From: Gammaproteobacteria bacterium
GTDB lineage: Bacteria > Pseudomonadota > Gammaproteobacteria > Magnimaribacterales > AG-339-G14
Reading direction: 5' to 3'
NCBI GenBank assembly: GCA_003331625.1
Contig: QOPF01000005.1
Location: 1 to 64,000 of the forward strand
Length of the DNA stretch: 64,000 bases
The notes beneath the pieces were generated by a model, which was not told the DNA's origin, made no database searches, and saw only the letters and a program-made list of their open reading frames with translations. Positions within the stretch are counted from its first letter, which is position 1; every line of letters starts with the position of its first letter. A program made the position numbers and the translations under genes. This document shows, piece by piece, positions 50,497 through 60,231 of the stretch.

Positions 50497-51771
50497 TTAT
50501 CTAGGGAGATTCAATTCTTTAGTTCCACCCATATAACTTATTAGGATTTCAGGAACATTGATAGTTCCATTTTCAGTTTGATAGTTCTCAATTATTGCAG
50601 CCAATGCTCGTCCAACAGCTAAACCAGAACCATTTAATGTGTGGCAAAGAATATTCTCCTTAGATTTTTTTATCCTTATTTTCATTCTTCTTGATTGAAA
50701 ATCAGTAAAATTTGAACACGAAGAAATTTCTCTATAATTTTTTTGACTTGGAAACCAAACTTCTAAGTCATAAGTCAAAGCTGCAGAAAAGCCAGTGTCT
50801 CCTTTGCACAAAATTATTTTTCTATAAGGAAGTTTTAATAAATTTAATATGCTTTCAGCGTCTTCAGTAAGTTTTTCTAATTCTTTTTCTGAATCTTCAG
50901 GATGCACAAATTTAACCAATTCAACTTTATCAAATTGATGTTGACGAATGATGCCCTTAGTATCTTTGCCATAACTTCCAGCTTCGCTTCTAAAACATGG
51001 AGTGTGGGCAACATAATTGATGGGTAAATCTTCCGAATTTATTATTTGGTTTTTATAAATATTACTCACAGGGACTTCAGCGGTAGGAATTAAGTACATA
51101 TCGTGCTCAGCTATCTTGAAAAGATCTGCTTCGAATTTAGGTAACTGACCGGTTCCAATGAGAGATTCTTTATTAACCAAATAAGGGACATAAATTTCTT
51201 CATAACCACTTTTTAAGTGACAATCCAACATGAATTGAATTAAAGCTCTGTGTAACTTGGCAATTTCTGATTTAAATACAACAAACCTAGATTTTGATAT
51301 TTTTGCTGATTGTTCAAAATTTATTCCATCATACATTTCTCCAATTTCTTGATGATCTTTAACTTTAAAGGTAAATTCGGGCTTAGTTCCTTTTTCATAA
51401 ATAAGTTTATTTTCTTTCTCAGACTTACCATCTGGGACGCTATTTAAAGTTATGTTGGGTATTTCAAGTAAAAACTTATTAAGATTTTTAATCGCTAATT
51501 CTAAATCTAATTTAGCAGCTTTGAGTTCTTTAGAAATTACTGTAGCTTTGGATAATTTGTTAGCCTTTAAATTTTCATCTTTTTCATTAGCTATTTCTTT
51601 TGCAAAAATATTCGACTTTTCTTGAAGTGATTCTGTTTTTATTTGAATATCTTTTCTTTGCAAGTCTAATTCTTCAAATTTTTTTATATCAAATTCAAAA
51701 CCTTTTTGACTTAAATTTAGTTTTATATCTTCGGAGTTTTTTCTAATTAAATTTATATCCAACATACTCAA
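50497..51771 (-). CDS. serS: Serine--tRNA ligase
   Basis: SerS charges all tRNA-Ser species, including the tRNA-Ser(UGA) encoded in this window. The 424-residue class II enzyme has the N-terminal coiled-coil arm (about 25-105, very Lys/Glu rich) that grips the long variable arm. The catalytic motifs are motif 2 F-R-S-E-A-G-S-Y-G-K-D-T-K-G-I-I-R-Q-H-Q-F and motif 3 G-S-G-L-A-V-G-R-A-L-A-A-I-I-E. S-S-C-S-N-F-T-D-F-Q-S-R-R is the Ser-binding loop. It overlaps lolA by four bases. In E. coli rarA lies between lolA and serS; here it is absent. Confidence 0.96.
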   Translation of the reverse strand: MSMLDINLIRKNSEDIKLNLSQKGFEFDIKKFEELDLQRKDIQIKTESLQEKSNIFAKEIANEKDENLKANKLSKATVISKELKAAKLDLELAIKNLNKFLLEIPNITLNSVPDGKSEKENKLIYEKGTKPEFTFKVKDHQEIGEMYDGINFEQSAKISKSRFVVFKSEIAKLHRALIQFMLDCHLKSGYEEIYVPYLVNKESLIGTGQLPKFEADLFKIAEHDMYLIPTAEVPVSNIYKNQIINSEDLPINYVAHTPCFRSEAGSYGKDTKGIIRQHQFDKVELVKFVHPEDSEKELEKLTEDAESILNLLKLPYRKIILCKGDTGFSAALTYDLEVWFPSQKNYREISSCSNFTDFQSRRMKIRIKKSKENILCHTLNGSGLAVGRALAAIIENYQTENGTINVPEILISYMGGTKELNLPR

Positions 51772-52322
51772 TTCATAATTATTAGATTTAATTCTACATT
51801 GTAGTTAAATAAATTTTTATCTAACTCATTATTTAAATCTATATTGTAAAAATTTATTTCTGTAAAAGTTTCAAATTGATCTGTGTAAGAGATTTTCTTT
51901 AATTCACCCTGCTTTTCTTCAAGCTTTAAGTTTTTTATGGAATTTGAATTGGATGCTTCGGTCATTACCTTACAAATTTCCTTTTTTGATTCCAAAAAAA
52001 TGAAAGCTGGAACTTGAGATTTAATATTTTCTGTTTTATATCTTATTGTTTCCCCTAATTCAAAATCCGATCTGTATGTGTATTCATTTCTCACGATCAA
52101 CTCTGATTTGTAAGGTTCAAAGGTTTCGATTTTAAAATTTAAAGGCCTATCAATATATACTTTTCCTCTTACAATCTCTTTATCTAGTTCAACAAAAATC
52201 TGTTCGTATTCGAAAGATGCTGTTTTTACTGCATCATCAAATAAATTTATCTTTTCCAGTAAGGGGCAGGTAAATATTGAGGATGATAAAAATAGTAAAA
52301 AAAACTTATTCTGCATTGGCAT
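51768..52322 (-). CDS. lolA: Outer-membrane lipoprotein carrier protein LolA-like
   Basis: LolA carries lipoproteins across the periplasm from LolCD(E) to LolB. The 184-residue protein has a signal-like N-terminus (F-F-L-L-F-L-S-S-S-I-F) and the LolA-type half-barrel pattern: A-S-F-E-Y-E-Q near 36, V-R-G-K-V-Y-I-D-R-P-L-N-F-K-I near 51, then a strand-rich C-terminus. Sequence identity to well-known LolA is low, so the name leans on its place between ftsK and serS, where lolA is conserved in gammaproteobacteria. It overlaps ftsK by 17 and serS by four bases. Confidence 0.82.
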   Translation of the reverse strand: MPMQNKFFLLFLSSSIFTCPLLEKINLFDDAVKTASFEYEQIFVELDKEIVRGKVYIDRPLNFKIETFEPYKSELIVRNEYTYRSDFELGETIRYKTENIKSQVPAFIFLESKKEICKVMTEASNSNSIKNLKLEEKQGELKKISYTDQFETFTEINFYNIDLNNELDKNLFNYNVELNLIIMN

Positions 52323-54657
52323 TTGGCGCTAAGACTTCTCTATTTCCATTTGAATTCATTTCGCTTACCAAACCAGCAGCTTCCATAGCCTCTATTAATC
52401 TTGCCGCTCTGTTATATCCAATTCTAAATTTTCTTTGTACAGCTGAAATTGATGCCCTTCTAGTTTCTAAAACAAAAGAAACAGCTTGATCATAAAATTC
52501 GTCTTTTTCCGAGTCGCTTTCTCCTGAACCTGAATCAGCTACCTCAGGCGCCTTAGTAACTTCTTCTAAATAGTTAACATCTTCTTTATTCTTCCAGTCT
52601 TCAACCACGCGAAGAATTTCTTCTTCTCCAACAAATGCTCCATGAACACGCATTGGTATGGATGTTCCCGAACCAACGTAAAGCATGTCTCCTTTTCCTA
52701 ATAATTGTTCTGCGCCTACTTGATCTAAAACAACTCTTGAATCCATAGATGATGCTACGTTAAATGCCATTCTTGCAGATATATTTGCTTTGATAAGCCC
52801 CGTTATAACGTCTACCGAAGGTCTTTGTGTAGCAAGAAGCATATGAATGCCTGCTGCTCTTGCTTTCTGAGCAAGCCTGGCAATCAAGTGTTCCACTTTT
52901 TTTCCTACAACCATCATAAGATCTGCTAATTCATCTACCCCGATCACAATTAGCGGAAGCTCTTCTAAAAGAGGAATTTCTGATTCAATGATTTCTTCTC
53001 CTTCTTTAGGCTTCCATAATGGATCTTTTAGTGGAGAGCCAGATTTTTTTGCTTGCTCCACCTTAGTATTGAAACCATTGAGATTTCTAACGGACATGGC
53101 TGCCATTAATTTATATCTGCGTTCCATTTCATTCACACACCATCTCAAACCATGAGCTGCCTCAGACATATCTGTTATTACAGGCGTGAGTAAATGAGGG
53201 AGGTCTTCATAAACCGATAATTCAAGCATTTTTGGATCTATTAGAACAAGTTTCACTTCTCTTGGAGTTGCTTTATAAAGAATACTCATCAACATTGAAT
53301 TGAGTGCAACGGATTTACCAGAACCAGTTGTTCCGGCTATTAATAAATGTGGAAGACTTGCAAGATCTTCAAGGATTGGTTTTCCTTCAATGTCTTTACC
53401 ATAAGCAAGAGTAATTGGACTCTTTGACTCTTCAAAAACCTTAGATGCAATCACTTCACCAAGAAATACATCTTCTCTATCAGCGTTAGGAATCTCAATT
53501 CCAATTGTTTCTCTGCCTTGAATTACCTCTACAATCCTTAAGCTTCCTACCCCCAAAGACCTAGCCAGATCTTTATTTAAACTAGAAACTTGAGAAACTT
53601 TTATTCCCTTAGGTAATTCTACTTCAAATCTAGTGACTACTGGTCCTCTCATAGTTTCTTTTACAATTGCATATTCATTTTCCGGGCCAGTAATTTTAAA
53701 TTCAGCAAGTTTTGTAATTAGAGCATTTTTTAAAATATCTAATTCATAGGCTTGTTGAGAGGTAAATTCTTTTGATTCAGAGACTTTTTCTTTCAAGAGT
53801 GAAATTTTTGGCATTTCTCCAGGTAAAGATTTTTCAAACAATTCTTTTTGTTTTTCTTTGTGAACTTTTTTTCCTTGAGGAATTTCCTTTTTAACTTCTT
53901 TTACAGACGGCTTTGGCATTTCTTCCATCTTTTTTGTATGTTCATCTAGAAAAGATTGTCTATTCCTTTTATCAACTCTTTCCTTGTTTTTATTTTTTAA
54001 AAAACTAAATCCATCTTTAAAGTACTTTGATAACAGGTAAGAAAAATTAATAAAAGAGTCTTGTAAATTGGATACTAAAAGTTTCCAGGAAAGATTGCTT
54101 GCAAGGGTAAAACTAATTAAGAGAAAGAATACCGAAACAATTGTAGACCCAGTAACGCTTAAATAAGGTATCAGTGAATTCTTTATATTTAATCCAATAT
54201 ATCCTGCTGAAGAGCTCGGGAAAAATTCCTTATAAGGATCTAAGTGTATTGAAATTAAAGTTGCAATTGAGAAAATAGAAAGAAAAAAGCCTAAAGCTGA
54301 AGAAACTATTTTTTTTAAATTAATGCGTGCATCGCCAGATCTTTCTGTGAATAAATATTTAATTGGTATCAAAAATGTTGGAATGATTAAAACCCAAGCA
54401 GTTAAGCCAAAAATTAAATAACTAAAGTAAGATAAATATGCTCCAATTAAGCCGATACTATTATTGAGATTTTTTGAGTTATCTAAAAAATTTTTTTCAT
54501 CTAAAGGATTATAAGTCCACAAAGAAATTACTAAAATGATACCAATTAAAATTAAAATTAAAACGAATATATCTGAAACCAGTCTTTTGGCGGCAGACGA
54601 AATGCTCAAAGAATTAATGAGTTTGGATATTGAAGAAGATACTCGTTTGTCTGACAC
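52306..54657 (-). CDS. ftsK: DNA translocase FtsK
   Basis: FtsK links cell division to chromosome segregation, pumping DNA towards dif for XerCD recombination. The 783-residue protein has four to five N-terminal membrane helices (about 25-200) and a short linker rich in Lys/Glu (about 225-300), much shorter than the E. coli linker. The RecA-like motor has Walker A G-T-T-G-S-G-K-S-V near 446 and Walker B V-I-G-V-D-E-L-A-D-L near 560. The winged-helix gamma domain includes R-R-A-S-I-S-A-V-Q-R-K-F-R-I-G-Y-N-R-A-A near 736. It faces trxB across 39 bases and overlaps lolA by 17. Confidence 0.96.
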   Translation of the reverse strand: MSDKRVSSSISKLINSLSISSAAKRLVSDIFVLILILIGIILVISLWTYNPLDEKNFLDNSKNLNNSIGLIGAYLSYFSYLIFGLTAWVLIIPTFLIPIKYLFTERSGDARINLKKIVSSALGFFLSIFSIATLISIHLDPYKEFFPSSSAGYIGLNIKNSLIPYLSVTGSTIVSVFFLLISFTLASNLSWKLLVSNLQDSFINFSYLLSKYFKDGFSFLKNKNKERVDKRNRQSFLDEHTKKMEEMPKPSVKEVKKEIPQGKKVHKEKQKELFEKSLPGEMPKISLLKEKVSESKEFTSQQAYELDILKNALITKLAEFKITGPENEYAIVKETMRGPVVTRFEVELPKGIKVSQVSSLNKDLARSLGVGSLRIVEVIQGRETIGIEIPNADREDVFLGEVIASKVFEESKSPITLAYGKDIEGKPILEDLASLPHLLIAGTTGSGKSVALNSMLMSILYKATPREVKLVLIDPKMLELSVYEDLPHLLTPVITDMSEAAHGLRWCVNEMERRYKLMAAMSVRNLNGFNTKVEQAKKSGSPLKDPLWKPKEGEEIIESEIPLLEELPLIVIGVDELADLMMVVGKKVEHLIARLAQKARAAGIHMLLATQRPSVDVITGLIKANISARMAFNVASSMDSRVVLDQVGAEQLLGKGDMLYVGSGTSIPMRVHGAFVGEEEILRVVEDWKNKEDVNYLEEVTKAPEVADSGSGESDSEKDEFYDQAVSFVLETRRASISAVQRKFRIGYNRAARLIEAMEAAGLVSEMNSNGNREVLAPNANAE

Positions 54658-54672
54658 GTTATCTTTGTATAA

Positions 54673-55626
<954 letters not shown>

Positions 55627-55672
55627 AACTTACAAATATTAATTATTTTTACTTCTTAAAAAGAATAAAAAA

Positions 55673-56401
55673 GTGAGAAACTTTAAACTAAAAAAATCAA
55701 AAAATATTACCTACGTTTCTTTCAATAGAAACAAGGCAATGAATGCTCTTAATTCAGATACGCTTAAAGAGCTAATAGATATCAACAATAAAATAAAAAA
55801 AGACTTTAAAACTAAAGTAGTAGTCTACCAGGCAAATGGAGATAACTTTTCAGCTGGTGCAGATATAAAAGAAAAAATAAAAAAATCATCTGATATAGAA
55901 ATATGGAAAACTAATTTAGGAAAAGAGGTAATTGAATCAATTTTAAAAATTGATCAGATAACAATCGCTTCAATCAAAGGTTATTGTTTAGGAGGAGCTG
56001 CATGCATTGCTACAGCATGTGATTTTAGAATTGCTTCAAGAAATACCTTAATTGGTTATCCTGAAATAAATCTTGGGATGAATCTAAATTGGTTTGGCCT
56101 ACCTTTAATTTTAAGATTGATAGGACCTTCAAAAACAAAAAAGATGGTTATTAGTGGAGACTTAGAAAATGCTGAGACACTATTAGAGTGGGGCCTGATA
56201 GATCAGATATGTGAACTTGAGAATCTTGAAAAGATTACAACTAAAATGGCAATAAAATATAGTCTAAAAAAACCTATTCCTGCACAAATGATTAAAAAGA
56301 GTATAAATATATTGTGCTATCAAAATGACCAATCAGTAATGCATATGGATTATGATCAATTTCTTTTGTCTAGAGAATTTTTAAAAAAAGAAAAAAATTA
56401 A
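55673..56401 (+). CDS. Enoyl-CoA hydratase/isomerase family protein
   Basis: A 242-residue crotonase-fold protein, a little shorter than the usual 255-260. The oxyanion-hole segments are S-A-G-A-D-I-K near 58-64 and G-Y-C-L-G-G-A-A near 104-111. The position of the first catalytic Glu of hydratases holds Ile-Ala (A-C-I-A-T-A-C-D-F-R), while P-E-I-N-L-G-M near 130 supplies the second Glu. The reaction, hydratase, isomerase or other, is thus open. The start is a GTG at 55673 with no strong Shine-Dalgarno sequence; no ATG gives a complete N-terminus. The stop overlaps that of the convergent nitronate-monooxygenase-like gene by four bases. Confidence 0.85.
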   Translation: MRNFKLKKSKNITYVSFNRNKAMNALNSDTLKELIDINNKIKKDFKTKVVVYQANGDNFSAGADIKEKIKKSSDIEIWKTNLGKEVIESILKIDQITIASIKGYCLGGAACIATACDFRIASRNTLIGYPEINLGMNLNWFGLPLILRLIGPSKTKKMVISGDLENAETLLEWGLIDQICELENLEKITTKMAIKYSLKKPIPAQMIKKSINILCYQNDQSVMHMDYDQFLLSREFLKKEKN

Positions 56402-57372
56402 CTAATTTTATCTAATCTTTCTTTGGAAGATTTGTACTCTGAATAAAGCTTATCAACAGTTTCTTTTACCGATGATATTTCTTTAATTGATCCAATGCCT
56501 TGACCAGAGCCCCAGATGTCTTTCCAAGCCTTCTTAGAATTATCGCCTGATAATCCTGAGCTACCAAAATTCATATCATTTTTGTCGGCATGCGGTAGGT
56601 TTTTAGGATCAAGCCCTGCATTTTCAACACTAGGAGTTAAGTAATTTCCATTTACACCTGTAAAAGTTGAACTATACATAATATCTTTTGCTTCACTATC
56701 AACTAACATTTGCTTATATCCTGGAGAAGCGTTTGCTTCTTTAGTAGCAATGAATCTTGTTCCTATATAAGCATAATCAGCTCCTAATGCTTGTGCAGAT
56801 AAAACTGAAGATCCTTCGGAAATGCTTCCTGACAAAGCAATAGGCCCATCAAAAAATTCTCTAACTTCGTTGACTAAGGCGAAAGGACTTAGTGTGCCTG
56901 CGTGACCACCTGCACCAGCACAAACTAAAATTAAACCATCTGCGCCCTCTTCAACCGCTTTTTTTGCATGTCTAACATTTATCACATCATGCATTACAAC
57001 TCCGCCATAACTATGAATGGCGTCAACAACAAATTTAGGTGCTCGCAGGCTAGTAATTACCATAGGAACTTTGTGCTTAACGCAAATTTCAACATCATGC
57101 TCGAGTCTGTCATTTGAACTATGACAAATTTGATTTACTGCAAAAGGAGATACTATTTCATCAGGATTTTCTTGCTTGTATTTGTCTAGTTCAGAAGAAA
57201 TTTTGATTATCCATTTCTCTAATTCCTCAGCAGGCCTTGCATTTAATGCAGGAAATGAACCTATTACGCCTGCCTTACATTGAGCAATGACCAACTCAGG
57301 ATATGAAATTATAAATAAAGGGGCAGCTAATACTGGTAAACGTGTATTTTGAAATAGTTCAGATACTTTCAT
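56398..57372 (-). CDS. Nitronate monooxygenase-like flavoprotein (2-nitropropane dioxygenase family)
   Basis: A 324-residue FMN-dependent TIM-barrel protein: the start P-V-L-A-A-P-L-F-I-I, the S-L-R-A-P substrate loop, I-L-V-C-A-G-A-G-G-H-A-G with the catalytic His near 155-167, and the phosphate-binding S-G-S-I-S-E-G and G-A-D-Y-A-Y-I-G-T-R-F motifs. Such enzymes oxidise nitronates or act as enoyl reductases. An upstream ATG gives six more residues, but the ATG at 57372 is chosen because it shares its A with the TAA of the small membrane protein gene before it (TAATG), a coupling signal. It is third in yhdH-like, small protein, this gene. Confidence 0.9.
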   Translation of the reverse strand: MKVSELFQNTRLPVLAAPLFIISYPELVIAQCKAGVIGSFPALNARPAEELEKWIIKISSELDKYKQENPDEIVSPFAVNQICHSSNDRLEHDVEICVKHKVPMVITSLRAPKFVVDAIHSYGGVVMHDVINVRHAKKAVEEGADGLILVCAGAGGHAGTLSPFALVNEVREFFDGPIALSGSISEGSSVLSAQALGADYAYIGTRFIATKEANASPGYKQMLVDSEAKDIMYSSTFTGVNGNYLTPSVENAGLDPKNLPHADKNDMNFGSSGLSGDNSKKAWKDIWGSGQGIGSIKEISSVKETVDKLYSEYKSSKERLDKIS

Positions 57373-57497
57373 TATTGTGTAGCAACCCAAAAGACTATGA
57401 TCCCTGTTATAGCAAGAATTACAATTACTGCTATCAAAGAATCTAGCTTGCTATCTTCTGTAGCGATTTTTTCATTAAAATTATTTTCTTCAGTCAT
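57372..57497 (-). CDS. Single-helix membrane miniprotein (41 aa), unknown
   Basis: This 41-residue frame begins with an acidic, Asn-rich soluble part (M-T-E-E-N-N-F-N-E-K) and ends in one membrane helix (L-I-A-V-I-V-I-L-A-I-T-G-I-I-V-F-W-V) followed by A-T-Q. The start overlaps the end of the oxidoreductase gene by eight bases and the stop overlaps the next start by one base (TAATG). A stop-to-start junction on both sides, plus a soluble-then-helix design, argue that it is a real gene in the operon. It is too short for default gene calling. No family recognised. Confidence 0.65.
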   Translation of the reverse strand: MTEENNFNEKIATEDSKLDSLIAVIVILAITGIIVFWVATQ

Positions 57498-58476
57498 AAA
57501 CTACTCTCACTCTTCCAATTTGCTTACCTTCTAAAATCTTTTCAATTTCAACTGGTAGTTCATCCAGAGAAATGTCTTTTATATTGTCGTTAATATTTTC
57601 TAATTTCCAAGATGAAGATAAATTATTCCAAACTTCTTCTTTAACTTCGATTAAAGATTCAGCTGAATCTACCCCAAAGAGTGATAAACCCCTTAAAATG
57701 AAAGGAAAGATGCTAGTATTTAGAGATAAACCGCTTACCATACCACAACAAGCTATTGAGGCTCTTTGGGTAGTGGAACACATTAAATTAGAAAGAATTT
57801 TTCCACCTACAGCATCTATTCCTCCAGCATAAATTGTTTTTTGAAGAGGAGAAATTAAATCAATGTCTAATTCATTTCTATCGATTACTCGGTCAGCTCC
57901 TAATTTTTTTAAAAGATTTTCTTGATCTTTCTTGCCAGTAATAGCAGTAACTTTAAAACCTAATTTTTTAAATAGCATCAAACTTATAATTCCTACTCCT
58001 CCGGTAACACCTGTTACAAAAACTTCGCCATCAGATGGGTTTAAATCATTATTTAAAAGTTTCCTCAAGCAAAGTCCTGCTGTTAACCCTGCAGTACCAA
58101 AAGCCATAGAGTCTGATAAAGATAAGTTAGAAGGTTTTTTAACAATCCAGTTTTCAGGAATCCTTATGTATTCACCAAAACCTCCAAAAGTGTTCATTCC
58201 CATGTCATATCCGGTAACTATGACTTCTTCTCCAACATCAAATTTCGAACTTGATGTTTCCTCAATGATGCCAGCTGCATCAATACCTGGTGTATGAGGA
58301 TAAGATCGAGTTACACCTTTGTTTCCTGATGCCGATAAAGCATCCTTATAATTTAGTGATGAATACTTAACCTTTATCAAGGTATCATTATTAGGAAGAA
58401 TAGATAAATCCTGTTCAATAACCTCATTAATAAATGACTTATCTTTTTCAGAAGTTACTAAAGATTTATATTTCAT
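57490..58476 (-). CDS. Zinc-free medium-chain reductase, YhdH/acrylyl-CoA reductase type
   Basis: A 328-residue medium-chain dehydrogenase/reductase of the quinone-oxidoreductase (YhdH/AcuI) subgroup. S-S-L-N-Y-K-D-A-L-S-A near 49 is the subgroup mark, H-T-P-G-I-D-A-A-G is near 76, and the NADPH site is V-T-G-V-T-G-G-V-G near 152. It lacks the Cys/His zinc ligands of alcohol dehydrogenases. AcuI members reduce acryloyl-CoA, relevant to marine DMSP and propionate metabolism, but other enoyl substrates are possible. It heads the operon containing the 41-residue membrane protein and the nitronate monooxygenase-like gene. Confidence 0.88.
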   Translation of the reverse strand: MKYKSLVTSEKDKSFINEVIEQDLSILPNNDTLIKVKYSSLNYKDALSASGNKGVTRSYPHTPGIDAAGIIEETSSSKFDVGEEVIVTGYDMGMNTFGGFGEYIRIPENWIVKKPSNLSLSDSMAFGTAGLTAGLCLRKLLNNDLNPSDGEVFVTGVTGGVGIISLMLFKKLGFKVTAITGKKDQENLLKKLGADRVIDRNELDIDLISPLQKTIYAGGIDAVGGKILSNLMCSTTQRASIACCGMVSGLSLNTSIFPFILRGLSLFGVDSAESLIEVKEEVWNNLSSSWKLENINDNIKDISLDELPVEIEKILEGKQIGRVRVVYD

Positions 58477-58638
58477 GAGTTATTGGAACCGTTATTAAAA
58501 CATACCACATTAGTTAACAAAAGTTATGCACTAAAAAAATTCAGCATAATTAAAATTTTTTATTAAAAAGCACTGAAATGAAACAAAAAATGTATTTTTT
58601 ATCATTTAGAGCTAAAAATTTATTCATATACTTAAAGA

Positions 58639-58644
58639 TATAAT
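58639..58644 (+). promoter_or_regulatory. Perfect -10 box before the first torF gene
   Basis: A TATAAT hexamer lies 36 bases before the first torF start, followed by a T-rich leader and an AAGGAG binding site. No convincing -35 box is found at 16-18 bases, so the promoter may depend on an activator or an UP element, or the match may be chance in AT-rich DNA. Confidence 0.4.
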
Positions 58645-58679
58645 TATTTTTTTTTAGATTAACCAAACAAGGAGTATTC

Positions 58680-59312
58680 ATGAATTTATTTAAAAAAATT
58701 ATTTTTGTCTCATTCTTTTCTTTAAGTAGCTTTAGTTTCGCTGAAACTTCCCTTTCTGGGAATGTAGCTTTAACTACTGATTACATTTGGAGAGGTATGA
58801 CGCAAAATGCAGGAGATCCATCCGTTAGTGGCGGTTTCGACTTAGAACATGATAGCGGTTTTTACTTAGGAACATGGGCGGCCAATGTCATGTCAGATGA
58901 CGGAGCTGGAAATACAGGTTCTTTAGAATTAGATGGTTATTTTGGTTTTAGCGGATCTTTCAATGATGATGCTGGGTATGACGTAGGGTTTATTGCTTAT
59001 ACTTATCCATCAGTTGATGCATGGGATTTTGAAGAATTATATGTATCTTTTGATTTCTTTGGAGTATATGTCATGTATGCAGCAGGAATAGATGATGCAA
59101 ATGACTATACAGAAATTGGCTATGGTGTTGATGCTGGTCCAGGGAGTTTTTCTATCTCCTATGGCGACTATGAAAACATGGGTACGAACGTTCTTGTGGG
59201 CTATGACTGGTCTGTAGGAGATTTTACTCTAGGTTTTTATTACTCAGACTTTAGTCATGATACGACTGCATCAAGTGATGAAGATGGAGCTTATTTCACT
59301 ATAAGTTACTAA
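58680..59312 (+). CDS. TorF-family outer membrane protein, copy 1 (210 aa)
   Basis: TorF-type proteins (TIGR02001) are beta-barrel putative porins of proteobacteria. This copy has a Sec signal (cleavage after F-S-F-A, mature E-T-S-L-S-G), the family opening motif T-D-Y-I-W-R-G-M-T-Q, then alternating Gly/aromatic strands and an aromatic C-terminal strand (Y-F-T-I-S-Y), as needed for barrel insertion. A strong AAGGAG binding site precedes the ATG. It is the first of three tandem paralogues. A GC hairpin and a strong terminator follow, so it is its own transcript. The substrate is unknown. Confidence 0.88.
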   Translation: MNLFKKIIFVSFFSLSSFSFAETSLSGNVALTTDYIWRGMTQNAGDPSVSGGFDLEHDSGFYLGTWAANVMSDDGAGNTGSLELDGYFGFSGSFNDDAGYDVGFIAYTYPSVDAWDFEELYVSFDFFGVYVMYAAGIDDANDYTEIGYGVDAGPGSFSISYGDYENMGTNVLVGYDWSVGDFTLGFYYSDFSHDTTASSDEDGAYFTISY

Positions 59313-59319
59313 TTAAAAT

Positions 59320-59342
59320 CCTCCCAGTTGCTTACTGGGAGG
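59320..59342 (+). other. Stable hairpin directly after torF copy 1
   Basis: CCTCCCAG (59320-59327) pairs with CTGGGAGG (59335-59342) around a 7-base loop. No T run follows, so it is not a standard terminator. Together with the real terminator 60 bases on it suggests protection of the 3' end of an abundant mRNA. Confidence 0.6.
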
Positions 59343-59400
59343 TCCCAATAAAAATAAACTGTATAAGTTTTATTCCCCTTTCTTAAAATTATATAGTTTA

Positions 59401-59450
59401 CAAACCCCTTAAAATCTGTTGTGTTTTAGGGGGTTTGTTTGTTTTTTTTT
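59401..59450 (+). terminator. Strong intrinsic terminator after torF copy 1
   Basis: CAAACCCCTTAAAA (59401-59414) pairs with TTTTAGGGGGTTTG (59424-59437) over 14 positions with one G-U, with a 9-base loop, followed by a long run of T. It separates the transcripts of torF copies 1 and 2. Confidence 0.85.
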
Positions 59451-59556
59451 ATTGTTTATGTAAAAAGAAAAAAAAAATACCAAAAAAATCCTTTATTGAG
59501 TGTTTTATTTAAGGTTAAATGCGCATATCTTTTATAAATTTATAAACGGAGATGAT

Positions 59557-60180
59557 ATGAAAAGTATAAAAATTGCTTTAACAAGCATGTTTTTAATTTT
59601 AAGTTCTTATGCATCTGCTACAGAAATTTCAGGTAATGTAGGCTTAAGTAGTGACTACATCTGGCGTGGAATGACGCAGACAAATGGAGACGTAGCTATC
59701 AGTGGTGGATTTGATTTATCTACTGATAACGGTTTTTACTTGGGAACATGGGCTTCTAATGCCAGTGCTGGTACAGCTTCTATGGAATTAGATGTTTATT
59801 TAGGTTTTTCAGGTGAAATGGCTGAAAACATGACCTACGATGTAGGTTATATTTCTGTTATTTACCCAGGAAATGATGCGGCTGATTTTGAGGAAGCTTA
59901 TGTAGGTTTTAATATCTATGGATTAAGCATTCTATATTCTGATGGTCAAAACAATGGGCCATCTTATAGTGAAGTCGGTTATTCAGTTGATGCTGGACCC
60001 GGATCTTTCAATATCTCATATGGTGAATATGAAGATGCTGGAGACAACACTCTTGTAGGTTATGACTGGAATATTGGTGACTTTGGTCTTGGTTTTTATT
60101 ACTATGACTTTGAAGCTGATGCAGCTGGTTCAATGACTGATGATGATGGTGCTTACGTTTCTTTAAGTAAGTCTTTTTAA
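59557..60180 (+). CDS. TorF-family outer membrane protein, copy 2 (207 aa)
   Basis: Closely similar to copy 1 over its whole length: signal peptide ending A-S-A-T, then S-D-Y-I-W-R-G-M-T-Q-T-N-G, F-Y-L-G-T-W-A-S-N and the shared G-Y-S-V-D-A-G-P-G-S-F-N-I-S-Y-G near 140. It ends in L-S-K-S-F, a C-terminal Phe as in many barrels. The ATG at 59557 is preferred over one at 59500 because GGAG stands seven bases before it and the 19 extra residues would precede the signal peptide. The gene is flanked by terminators on both sides. Duplication within the locus is the simplest origin. Confidence 0.88.
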   Translation: MKSIKIALTSMFLILSSYASATEISGNVGLSSDYIWRGMTQTNGDVAISGGFDLSTDNGFYLGTWASNASAGTASMELDVYLGFSGEMAENMTYDVGYISVIYPGNDAADFEEAYVGFNIYGLSILYSDGQNNGPSYSEVGYSVDAGPGSFNISYGEYEDAGDNTLVGYDWNIGDFGLGFYYYDFEADAAGSMTDDDGAYVSLSKSF

Positions 60181-60202
60181 GTACTTAATTTAAGTTAAAA
60201 TT

Positions 60203-60231
60203 AAAGCCTCTCTTCATGAGAGGCTTTTTTT
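60203..60231 (+). terminator. Terminator hairpin after torF copy 2, overlapping the RBS of copy 3
   Basis: AAAGCCTCTC (60203-60212) pairs with GAGAGGCTTT (60218-60227) over a 5-base loop, then a T run to 60231. The T run touches the ATG of torF copy 3 at 60232. The GAGAGG of the 3' arm (60218-60223) is also the only Shine-Dalgarno-like sequence for copy 3, eight bases from its start, so the hairpin could both end transcription and hide the ribosome site. Confidence 0.75.

Noticed and set aside
59500-59556. Earlier ATG for torF copy 2
   Set aside because: Would add 19 residues before a normal signal peptide and lacks a ribosome site; the ATG at 59557 has GGAG at good spacing.
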